Virus record (IMG/VR): IMGVR_UViG_3300023174_000706
Span: 1-21,682 of that record
Source of the DNA: a virus
Direction: 5' to 3' (one strand)
Length of the DNA stretch: 21,682 nt
Each line of letters opens with the position of its first letter. Positions within the stretch are counted from its first letter, which is position 1. The notes under the pieces are model-generated. The model saw only the letters and a program-made list of their open reading frames with translations. It did no database searches and was not told the DNA's origin. The position numbers were made by a program, and so were the translations under genes. Below are positions 12,879 through 20,337 of the stretch, piece after piece.

Positions 12879-14603
12879 ATGGCATTCCAACTTAGTCCCA
12901 GCGTAACTGTAACAGAAAGAGACCTAACAACAATCGTTCCAACCGTGGCAACCACAAATGCTGGCGTTGCCGGGTTGTTTGAATGGGGTCCTGTAAATAA
13001 AAGAGTAACCGTAAGTAGCGTTCAAGATTTGGTGTCTCGTTTTGGTTTACCTAGAGACAGCAACTTTGAATACTGGTTTACTGCGGCTAACTATCTTGGC
13101 TATGGAAATAACCTACAGGTTGTTCGTGGTGGCGATAGTGCATCATTTAAAAATGCCGGCCCAACAATGGCTGGACAAGGTGGTGGCGCAGCCGTTTATA
13201 TTGATGAAGATTCGGCTTCAACCACAAGTCCAACCCCAAGTGTGTTTAACGCAAGATATCCTGGAAGTTTTGGAAATAATCTAACTGTTTCCTTCTGCGG
13301 TTCAGCAACCTCTGCTGGCGCAACCTTTTCGGGTTGGCAATACGCAAACAATTGCAGCAGTGGACAGCCTTCAACCACCTCTTATGGTGATAGACTGTCT
13401 GTTGGTAATGACGCTTTCCACCTTGTTGTTGTAGACAGAACAGGTCTAATTAGCGGTGCTACAGGAAATGTCATTGAAGTGTTTGAAAATCTTTCAATCA
13501 TTCCTGGTGCTGTGTCATCAGACGGAACTAGTATTTACTACAAGAATAGAATCAACAATTCTTCAAAATACATTATAGCCGTAGGAAGTGCGGGACTTGT
13601 AGGATTAACCGCAGGATTTACTGCTGGTGCGGCAAGTACTGTGAATTATACTGCATCCAGTACAGCATATAGCACTGGCGGTGTATTCACCGCAGATTTG
13701 GCTGGTGGTACAGGAGAATGGAATAAGGGTCAATTGTTTAGTAGTACCACAGGCGGTTACGCACAATTTGCTGATGCTGACATTGCTGATGTTTCCCTAC
13801 TGATGGCAGGCCCTGCAACAGGAGCAGATGCACAAACAGTAACAGATTTGGCTAAGGCTCGCAAAGACTGCGTGGCATTTGTTTCGGTAAGAAACAACGA
13901 TCCAACAGTAGCAGCAGACACCAAGGTTGCAAACTGTAAGACTCTTCGTGACCTAGTTGGAAACAACAACTACGCTTTCATTGATAGTGGTTATAAGTAT
14001 CAATACGACGCTTACAACGATGTGTATCGTTATGTTCCGCTGAACGGTGATATTGCAGGTCTATGTGCAAGAACAGATGCAGCACAAGATCCTTGGTACT
14101 CACCCGCAGGATTCAACCGTGGGCAAATTCGTGGTGCAGTAAAATTGGCGTTCAATCCAAGCCAAACTCAAAGAGACACCATTTATCAATACGGTATCAA
14201 TCCTGTTGTAACCTTCCCTGGTCAAGGAACCCTATTGTACGGTGACAGAACCGCTCAAACCAAGGCATCTGCGTTTGATCGTATCAATGTTCGCCGTCTC
14301 TTTATCGTTCTAGAGAAGGCAATTGCAACCGCTGCTCAGTATAGCCTCTTTGAGTTCAATGATGCGTTCACCCGAGCACAGTTTAAATCGCTAGTAGAGC
14401 CTTTCCTCCGTGATGTTCAGGGTCGTCGTGGCATCACCGATTTCAAGGTGGTATGCAACGAATCTAACAATACGGCTGCTGTAATTGACTCTAATCGTTT
14501 CGTGGCAGACATTTACATCAAGCCAAATCGCAGCGTAAACTACATCCAACTCAACTTCATTGCAACACGCACAGGCGTTTCGTTTGATGAGGTTGGAGCC
14601 TGA
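12879..14603 (+). CDS. gp18: contractile tail sheath gp18
   Basis: The 574-residue protein begins with LSPSVTVTERDLTTIVPTVA at 5-24 and GVAGLFEWGPVNKRV, the usual sheath N-terminus. It ends with the conserved core: RINVRRLFIVLEKAIATAAQ near 468-487, then RFVADIYIKPNRSVNYIQL, a strand that links neighbouring sheath subunits. T4 gp18 is 659 residues. The middle part (roughly 90-310) is Gly/Ser/Thr/Ala-rich and looks like the variable surface domains. The sheath contracts to drive the tube through the host envelope. AAGGAG is 8 bases before the ATG. It is followed by the tube gene after 33 bases, without a terminator. Confidence 0.93.
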   Translation: MAFQLSPSVTVTERDLTTIVPTVATTNAGVAGLFEWGPVNKRVTVSSVQDLVSRFGLPRDSNFEYWFTAANYLGYGNNLQVVRGGDSASFKNAGPTMAGQGGGAAVYIDEDSASTTSPTPSVFNARYPGSFGNNLTVSFCGSATSAGATFSGWQYANNCSSGQPSTTSYGDRLSVGNDAFHLVVVDRTGLISGATGNVIEVFENLSIIPGAVSSDGTSIYYKNRINNSSKYIIAVGSAGLVGLTAGFTAGAASTVNYTASSTAYSTGGVFTADLAGGTGEWNKGQLFSSTTGGYAQFADADIADVSLLMAGPATGADAQTVTDLAKARKDCVAFVSVRNNDPTVAADTKVANCKTLRDLVGNNNYAFIDSGYKYQYDAYNDVYRYVPLNGDIAGLCARTDAAQDPWYSPAGFNRGQIRGAVKLAFNPSQTQRDTIYQYGINPVVTFPGQGTLLYGDRTAQTKASAFDRINVRRLFIVLEKAIATAAQYSLFEFNDAFTRAQFKSLVEPFLRDVQGRRGITDFKVVCNESNNTAAVIDSNRFVADIYIKPNRSVNYIQLNFIATRTGVSFDEVGA

Positions 14604-14636
14604 TATAACCGAGATAGATACTAAAGGAGAAAGTAA

Positions 14637-15269
14637 ATGGCATATAGTCAATTCAGTATAGACGCTTTCAGAGCAAACCTTGTTAATGGTGGTGCTCGCA
14701 ACAACCTATATCTCGTTACAGGTGTGTTTCCTGGCGCGGGAACAAAATCAATAAATGCAGCAGCAGGAGTTGCTGGTGCAATATTTGGTGGTGCAGTATC
14801 TGGTGCAATTACAAATGTTGCGGCAGCGGTTGGATTGGGTAGTCCATCTGCTCAAGTTTCATTCCTTGCTTCAGCAACCAAGATTCCTGAATCAACTTTG
14901 GGTCAAGTTGAAGCATCCTACATGGGTAGAAAGATCAAGTATGCAGGAGATCGTGAGTTTCCAGATTGGACACTTTCTTGCTATAACGATGGTAATTACG
15001 GTCTTCGTAAATCATTTGAAACCTGGTCAAACTTGATTAATTCTTACGAAGGTAATGTTGGCCCAAATAACTTGAATGCTTACCTTACAGACTGGACTGT
15101 GCAACCACTTACCCGCGAAGGTAATGTAATTGCAACTTACAAGTTTGTTGGTTGCTGGCCCAAGAATTTGGGAGCAATTGAGTTGGCATTTGAATCTAAG
15201 ACTGATCTATCAAAGTTTGATGTAACCATGTCTTATCAATACCACAGTCTTGAAGGAATCACTACCTGA
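14637..15269 (+). CDS. gp19: tail tube protein gp19
   Basis: The 210-residue protein starts AYSQFSIDAFRANLVNGGAR and continues with RNNLYLVTGVFPGAG, the gp19 opening. PESTLGQVEASYMGRKIKYA (83-102) is the conserved core strand set, and DWTLSCYNDGNYGLRK follows. The end, MSYQYHSLEG, is also typical. An Ala/Gly-rich insert (about 40-72) makes it longer than the T4 protein (163). It stacks as hexamers to form the DNA-conducting tube inside the sheath. AAAGGAG is 7 bases upstream. Together with gp18 it forms a two-gene late unit. Confidence 0.92.
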   Translation: MAYSQFSIDAFRANLVNGGARNNLYLVTGVFPGAGTKSINAAAGVAGAIFGGAVSGAITNVAAAVGLGSPSAQVSFLASATKIPESTLGQVEASYMGRKIKYAGDREFPDWTLSCYNDGNYGLRKSFETWSNLINSYEGNVGPNNLNAYLTDWTVQPLTREGNVIATYKFVGCWPKNLGAIELAFESKTDLSKFDVTMSYQYHSLEGITT

Positions 15270-15294
15270 CATTTAAAACAAGGAGTTTTACAAT

Positions 15295-16800
15295 ATGGAT
15301 CTCTTCGGCTTAAAAATAGAGCGGTCGAAGAAGCAACAAAGCGACTTCAAAGCACTAAAATCGTTCGTAGTCCCAACCACGGACGATGGTGCTATTCCAG
15401 TAGAAGCAGGTGGCTTTTACGGTCAATATGTTGATCTTGACGGAACTGTTAGAAATGATTACGAACTTGTTGCTAAGTACCGCGAAATGTCAATGGATCC
15501 TATCTGCGAAACCGCAGTAGATGATATTGTCAATGAAGCAATTGTATGTGAAGGAAAGCGTTCTCCTGTTAAGATTTTCTTTACCAGTGATTTAAAAGTT
15601 GGTGAGCCTATCAAAGAAAAGATTCAAGAAGAGTTCAAAAACATTCTTAGAATCATGCAGTTTGAAACCAAGGGTTACGAAGTGTTTCGTCGTTGGTATG
15701 TGGACGGCAAAATATACTTTCACATCATTAGCGACGAAAAGAAGGTTGAGAAGGGAATTCTTGAACTTCGTTTCGTTGATCCACTAAACATTCAAAAGAT
15801 TCGTGAGTTTGAAAAAGAAACTCGCAAAGACGGCACAAAAATCATTACTGGTTATCGTGACTTCTATATCTACAACAAAGATAATCCTCGTGCTGGTGGC
15901 AATGCCGCAGGCATCAAGATTAACGATGATGCCATTGCATTCTGCTCGTCAGGTCTGTTTGATAGTCGCTATCGCAGAACTGTCGGTTTTATGCATAAGG
16001 CTATCAAACCACTCAACCAACTTCGCATGATGGAAGATGCTGTAGTCATCTACCGTATCTCTCGTGCTCCTGAGCGTCGTATATTTTACATAGATGTTGG
16101 TTCGCTTCCCAAGACTAAAGCCGAGCAGTATGTTAAGGACATCATGGGCAAGTATCGTAACAAACTTGTGTACGATGCTAACACTGGTGAAATCCGAGAC
16201 GACAAGAAGTTTATGAGCATGTTGGAAGACTACTGGCTGCCTCGTCGTGAAGGCTCCAAGGGAACTGAAATTAGCACTTTGAGTGGTGCTCAAAATCTTG
16301 GTGAACTCACCGATGTGGTGTATTTCCAAAAGAAACTGTACAAGGCTCTAAATGTACCTGCATCTCGTCTAGAGCAAGACAAGGGATTCCAACTAGGCAG
16401 AGCCGCTGAAATTAGCCGTGATGAGTTAAAATTTAACAAATTCATCATTCGTTTGCGTAACAAGTTTAGTGAACTTTTCTACGATTTGCTACGCAAGCAA
16501 CTCCTAATGAAGTCGGTAATTAAGGCTGACGATTGGGCGGGTATTAAAGAATGCCTATTTTTTGATTTCTTAAAGGACAGTCATTTCGTAGAACTTAAAA
16601 ATCAAGAGTTACGAAAGGGTATGTACGAGGAATTGAATCAAGTTGAAAAATACATAGGTAAGTACTATTCACACTATTGGATTCGCACACAAGTTCTTGG
16701 TATGAGCGAAGCACAAATCAAGGAAATGGAAGATCAAATTCGTGATGAGCGTAACAAGGGTCTATACGCTCCTGACAATACTGCATACGGTTTACAATAA
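15295..16800 (+). CDS. gp20: portal vertex protein gp20
   Basis: The 501-residue protein (T4: 524) shows portal marks: EMSMDPICETAVDDIVNEAI (residues 64-83), FRRWYVDGKIYFHII, LRFVDPLNIQKIREF, RAPERRIFYIDVGSLPKTKA near 255-274 and NVPASRLEQDKGF near 356. The dodecameric portal sits at one vertex, nucleates prohead assembly and is the channel for packaging by gp17. AGGAG is 9 bases before the ATG. It is followed by three unrecognised genes in the place of T4 genes 67 and 68. Confidence 0.94.
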   Translation: MDLFGLKIERSKKQQSDFKALKSFVVPTTDDGAIPVEAGGFYGQYVDLDGTVRNDYELVAKYREMSMDPICETAVDDIVNEAIVCEGKRSPVKIFFTSDLKVGEPIKEKIQEEFKNILRIMQFETKGYEVFRRWYVDGKIYFHIISDEKKVEKGILELRFVDPLNIQKIREFEKETRKDGTKIITGYRDFYIYNKDNPRAGGNAAGIKINDDAIAFCSSGLFDSRYRRTVGFMHKAIKPLNQLRMMEDAVVIYRISRAPERRIFYIDVGSLPKTKAEQYVKDIMGKYRNKLVYDANTGEIRDDKKFMSMLEDYWLPRREGSKGTEISTLSGAQNLGELTDVVYFQKKLYKALNVPASRLEQDKGFQLGRAAEISRDELKFNKFIIRLRNKFSELFYDLLRKQLLMKSVIKADDWAGIKECLFFDFLKDSHFVELKNQELRKGMYEELNQVEKYIGKYYSHYWIRTQVLGMSEAQIKEMEDQIRDERNKGLYAPDNTAYGLQ

Positions 16801-16812
16801 CGGAGATAATAA

Positions 16813-17775
16813 ATGGAAAATTTACAAAAAGCAATCAACAGCACTCAGGAAAAAGATGCTATTGATTTTAAACAAGCAATTCAAACAGAACTTGCTTCTA
16901 GACTACATGCCGCAATCGTGTCTCGTAAAGACGGTATTGCTAAAACTGTAAGTGTATCAGCAGAAGAAACAAACATTGAACCCTCAGAAGAAGTATCAGA
17001 AGCAAACATGGTTGCTCCATCTGCTCCTGTTGCTGGTGGTAAAGTAGGAATTCCTGGTTCAGAAAGATCAAATTCTGGTGCTGGAGAAGTTATTGATCCG
17101 TTAGTAGATGAACTAAAATCTGAAATTGAAAGTGTTTTTGCTGTTAAGGATGGAGAAAAACAAGTAACTGCAAAAGATGACGATATTTCGTTAGATCCTA
17201 ACTTTGAGAAGGAATTTTACATTAAAGAGATGGAATATAACGGACACAAAGTAGTTTTAAAGCAAGTGGGTTTAGGTTTATCAAAGCCTGTGCGTGTATA
17301 TGTTGATGATAAGCGTTGGGAATTCTTTCCAGGGCCAGAGTCTGCATTAAAGGCATCAAAGTCTTATATTGATGATATGGTTAATAGTAAAAACGAAAGT
17401 CTTGTTAGTAAAGACAACGAAATTACTGAAAGGGTTGAATTGGATGGTAGAGGTCGGCTATATCGTTCAACAGAATCTCGTTTAGAGCAGGCTCGTAAAC
17501 TACGAGAATTAAAGTCACAGCCCACAAACAAAACTACTTTTTCAGAAGAAGAACAAGATACTTTACCATTAACAAACAAACAAATCATGAATTCAGTAAA
17601 CATGAAGAATGGAAAGTTTGTTATGGGTGAAGAAGAGATGACTGATAAGCAAAAAGAATATCGTAAGTTCTTTGTTTCTGCCATGAAGAAGCATGGCGCA
17701 TCTTCTCCAACAGAAATGAGTGATGCAAAAAAGAAACAATTCTTTAACTATGTGAAAACAAACTGGAAGGGTTAA
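16813..17775 (+). CDS. 320-residue unknown in the prohead-core position
   Basis: The N-terminal ~40 residues (LQKAINSTQEKDAIDFKQAI at 4-23) form a charged helix that recalls the short scaffold-core module of T4-like phages ('kd...d.f..a....l...l'). Residues ~45-110 are low-complexity and probably disordered. A compact segment near 140-195 has YNGHKVVLKQVGLGLSKPV and KRWEFFPGPES (Glu176). The C-terminal ~55 residues (KEYRKFFVSAMKKHG ... KKKQFFNYVKTNWKG) recall a module found, from memory, at the ends of several phage proteins. Position between portal and protease suggests an internal head or core protein that gp21 may digest. CGGAG is 7 bases before the ATG. It shares one base with the next gene. 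Confidence 0.78.
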   Translation: MENLQKAINSTQEKDAIDFKQAIQTELASRLHAAIVSRKDGIAKTVSVSAEETNIEPSEEVSEANMVAPSAPVAGGKVGIPGSERSNSGAGEVIDPLVDELKSEIESVFAVKDGEKQVTAKDDDISLDPNFEKEFYIKEMEYNGHKVVLKQVGLGLSKPVRVYVDDKRWEFFPGPESALKASKSYIDDMVNSKNESLVSKDNEITERVELDGRGRLYRSTESRLEQARKLRELKSQPTNKTTFSEEEQDTLPLTNKQIMNSVNMKNGKFVMGEEEMTDKQKEYRKFFVSAMKKHGASSPTEMSDAKKKQFFNYVKTNWKG

Positions 17776-18038
17776 TGAACAAATCACCTAAAATCAATCA
17801 AGACGATTTAACACGCAAAATAATAAAAAGCGTGTCTGAATGTGTTTCCACAAATAAAGGAAAAACTCTTGAATTGATGGACGGTTCTATTGTTAGATTG
17901 ACTCCACTTCAAGCCAAGCGATTTATAGAAGTTCACGACGAGTTGAGTGAATCTAGTCAGGCTTCTTTCAGAATGATGTTGATAGAAACAAAAAAATCAT
18001 TTGAAGGTGTAGCCGCCTTTTGTAAGGAGAGAAACTAA
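17775..18038 (+). CDS. 87-residue unknown, possible prohead-core protein
   Basis: The ATG overlaps the previous stop as TAATG, and GGAAG lies upstream, so translation is coupled. The protein is mainly helical with NQDDLTRKIIKSVSECVSTN (residues 8-27), a short hydrophobic strand IVRLTPLQAKRFIEVHDEL, and a final helix. T4 gp67 is 80 residues and sits at this place in the operon, but its acidic composition is not seen here, so homology is unproven. Its last base is shared with the next ATG. Confidence 0.75.
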   Translation: MNKSPKINQDDLTRKIIKSVSECVSTNKGKTLELMDGSIVRLTPLQAKRFIEVHDELSESSQASFRMMLIETKKSFEGVAAFCKERN

Positions 18039-18460
18039 TGACCTCTAGAGTAGACTATTTGCTAAAAAGTAGAAATCGTTGTGTAATTGCATATACCTCA
18101 GATGGTGCTGGCGGTGATGCAAGTTTTGTTGTTGGCCCATCCGCATTCAATTCAACTGCAACAAATCCATCCAATGAATATCCTATAGCAACCACTGGAT
18201 TAACTTTCACATCCGCTGCTTTAAGTCGTGTTGTTGCTTCGTGCAATGGAACAGGTGGATATCTTGAATTTACTTTTTCTGGATCAACCCCATACCTTGG
18301 ATTTGTGATTCCTTATCAATCATATCACGATAAAAATTTTGAAAGATTTACAATACCAAATCTAGCGGCAGGATCAACAGGCATGGCTCAAATCAAAAAT
18401 ACTCTTGTAGGCGGAGCAACCGCTAGCGTGATAATGGAATTTGTGACTCGTCATGTCTAA
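18038..18460 (+). CDS. 140-residue beta-rich unknown in the head gene cluster
   Basis: TAATG overlap with the previous gene and AAGGAG 8 bases upstream support the start. After a basic N-terminal stretch (SRVDYLLKSRNR) the protein is rich in Gly, Ser, Thr and Ala with regular strand-like segments (YLEFTFSG, LGFVIPY, ASVIMEFVTRHV), as in small beta-sandwich virion proteins. No family was recognised. It could be a decoration, head-surface or core component. Position between gp20 and gp21 and coupling to its neighbours are the only functional clues. Confidence 0.75.
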   Translation: MTSRVDYLLKSRNRCVIAYTSDGAGGDASFVVGPSAFNSTATNPSNEYPIATTGLTFTSAALSRVVASCNGTGGYLEFTFSGSTPYLGFVIPYQSYHDKNFERFTIPNLAAGSTGMAQIKNTLVGGATASVIMEFVTRHV

Positions 18461-18483
18461 TATCAAATAAAGGGAGAAATCAA

Positions 18484-19131
18484 ATGAAATTATTCTGCGA
18501 CATTAACGAGGAAATTCAAGTTCTAACCGAAGAGAATGAACCAGGCAAAAAGAATTACTTTATTGAAGGTATCTTCTTGATGTGCGATCAAAAGAATCGC
18601 AACGGTCGTGTTTATACTTTTGAAATGATGAACAAGAAGGTTAACGAATACAACAATTCTTTTGTTAAGCAAAAGCGTGCTTTTGGTGAATTGGGACACC
18701 CTGAGGGCCCCACAATCAACCTAGAGCGCGTTTCTCACATGATTACAGACCTGTACTCCGACAAGAAGAATTTCATTGGTCGGGCTAAAATCATGGACAC
18801 TCCATACGGTAAAATTGTAAAAAACCTCATTGATGAGGGAGCCAAATTGGGTGTGTCTAGCCGTGGAATCGGCTCTTTAGAAGAGAAAAACGGGGTTAAT
18901 TATGTAAAAGACGACTATCAACTAGCCACCGCCGCTGATATTGTAGCCGATCCTTCGGCTCCTGAAGCCTTTGTTCGAGGCATCATGGAAGGCAAGGAAT
19001 GGATATACGAAAGCGGCAGATTAGTAGAACGGGATGTTGAGGAAATCAAGAGAAGTATTAAAAAAGCATCATCTAGAAAACTAGAAGAAGCCAAAATACA
19101 AGCCTTTCAAAAGTTTTTACGAAATCTTTAA
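18484..19131 (+). CDS. gp21: prohead core protease gp21
   Basis: The 215-residue protein (T4: 212) carries the herpesvirus-like protease fold marks: DQKNRNGRVYTFEMMNKK near 35-52, KRAFGELGHPEGPTINLERV near 64-83 with catalytic His72, KLGVSSRGIG at 121-130 with the nucleophile Ser125 or Ser126, and AADIVADPSAPEAF at 150-163. After prohead assembly it cuts gp22, gp23 and itself, mainly after Glu in (I/L)xE sites. GGGAG is 7 bases before the ATG. A late box follows directly, so gp22 has its own transcript. Confidence 0.93.
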   Translation: MKLFCDINEEIQVLTEENEPGKKNYFIEGIFLMCDQKNRNGRVYTFEMMNKKVNEYNNSFVKQKRAFGELGHPEGPTINLERVSHMITDLYSDKKNFIGRAKIMDTPYGKIVKNLIDEGAKLGVSSRGIGSLEEKNGVNYVKDDYQLATAADIVADPSAPEAFVRGIMEGKEWIYESGRLVERDVEEIKRSIKKASSRKLEEAKIQAFQKFLRNL

Positions 19132-19135
19132 GAAC

Positions 19136-19143
19136 ACTAAATA
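19136..19143 (+). promoter_or_regulatory. T4-like late promoter octamer (ACTAAATA)
   Basis: ACTAAATA begins 4 bases after the gp21 stop and ends 38 bases before the gp22 ATG. It is identical to the box before the glycosyltransferase. Confidence 0.62.
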
Positions 19144-19181
19144 CAGTTTGACACCTTCATAAATTCACAAGGAGCGAGTTC

Positions 19182-20279
19182 ATGGACTCATTTAAGAACG
19201 AAGAAGTAGAAGAAATCCTCGAAGAAGAGGAAACCACAGAAGCAACCGCTTCAGACGAAGTAGTTGTTACTGACGATGAAACGATTGAAGAAGATGCAGC
19301 AGCCACACAAAAGGCAACTGTTGCTTCCAAGCAGCCTGCTGGTGAAAAGACCAAATTGAAGTCCGCTCCAACAGGAAACGGTTCTTCAAAGTATGCTGGT
19401 CTATACATGGACGGTACAGGTAAGGGAGTAATGGTTCCTGAGCCAGTTGCTACCGATTCATCGGCTTCTGCTGACAAGCAAATGAAGTTGGTGGACGCCA
19501 AGCGTTCTGGTAAGACTGAAGGAGTTCAAGTTCACATGGACGCTATGTTCAATGGTGAAGAACTCTCGGAAGACTTCAAGACCAAGGCTTCTACAATCTT
19601 TGAAACCGCTCTCAACGAGCGCGTTGAAGCCATTGAGAGTGAAATCAAGGCTGAATACGAGAACCGTCTTATTGAGCAAACTGAAACGCTCAAGACTGAA
19701 CTAACTCAGCAACTTGATTCGTACCTCTCATATGTTGTTGAAGAGTGGATGGAAGAAAACAAACTCGCTGTTGAGAAGGGTCTACGCACTGAAATCGCTG
19801 AAGAATTTATTGAAGGTCTTCGCGGTCTCTTCTTGCAGCACAACATTGAAGTACCACAAGGCAAGACTGATCTGCTAGACGAAATGGCAGAGAAGGTTGA
19901 AGCCTTAACCTCCTCCTTGAACGAAGAGATCAACAAGAGTCTAGAACTCAAGAACAAGGTTTCTGATCTAGAAAGACAGCAACTTGTTTCAAGCATGAGT
20001 GAAGGACTTGTTGACACCGACAAGGAGCGTTTCTTGAAATTGGCGGAAGGCGTTGGCTTTGAAAACAACAACGAATTCCGTTCAAAGTTGGAAGTCATCC
20101 GTGAGTCATACTTCGGAGATTCGGGCAAGTCCTTCTTGTCTGAGGAAGTCGAAGACGATATGACGGTTGCCGAAAATGCTCCTGCGAATGAACAAGAAAA
20201 CTTGTCAGAGTCGATGGAAGCATATTCGCACATGTTGTCTCGCCTAAGCCGTAACAAGCCTCAAAGCAAGAAGAACTAA
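19182..20279 (+). CDS. gp22: prohead scaffold (core) protein gp22
   Basis: The 365-residue protein is longer than T4 gp22 (269) because of a long acidic, Thr/Ala-rich N-terminal part (residues 1-110). The conserved core starts at MDAMFNGEELSEDFKTKAST (residues ~113-132) and continues as a long coiled coil. A second helical zone runs through TDLLDEMAEKVEALTSSLNE, followed by LVDTDKERFLKLAEGVGF. It builds the internal core that sets head shape and is digested by gp21 on maturation. AAGGAG is 7 bases before the ATG. Base composition is richer in G and C than in the tail genes, as in gp23. Confidence 0.88.
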   Translation: MDSFKNEEVEEILEEEETTEATASDEVVVTDDETIEEDAAATQKATVASKQPAGEKTKLKSAPTGNGSSKYAGLYMDGTGKGVMVPEPVATDSSASADKQMKLVDAKRSGKTEGVQVHMDAMFNGEELSEDFKTKASTIFETALNERVEAIESEIKAEYENRLIEQTETLKTELTQQLDSYLSYVVEEWMEENKLAVEKGLRTEIAEEFIEGLRGLFLQHNIEVPQGKTDLLDEMAEKVEALTSSLNEEINKSLELKNKVSDLERQQLVSSMSEGLVDTDKERFLKLAEGVGFENNNEFRSKLEVIRESYFGDSGKSFLSEEVEDDMTVAENAPANEQENLSESMEAYSHMLSRLSRNKPQSKKN

Positions 20280-20291
20280 AGTTTATCTTTT

Positions 20292-20299
20292 TATAAATA
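20292..20299 (+). promoter_or_regulatory. T4 late promoter octamer, exact (TATAAATA)
   Basis: TATAAATA is the exact T4 late consensus. It lies in the gap before gp23, 38 bases before the ATG, as expected for the most strongly expressed late gene. Confidence 0.82.
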
Positions 20300-20337
20300 T
20301 CACTAACCTTTAAAAACCACCACAGGAGTTAAAACCA

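Noticed and set aside
19706-20257. 183-codon antisense frame in gp22
   Set aside because: It is Ser-rich with no domain, has no ribosome site or promoter, and is a mirror of the coiled-coil gp22 codons.
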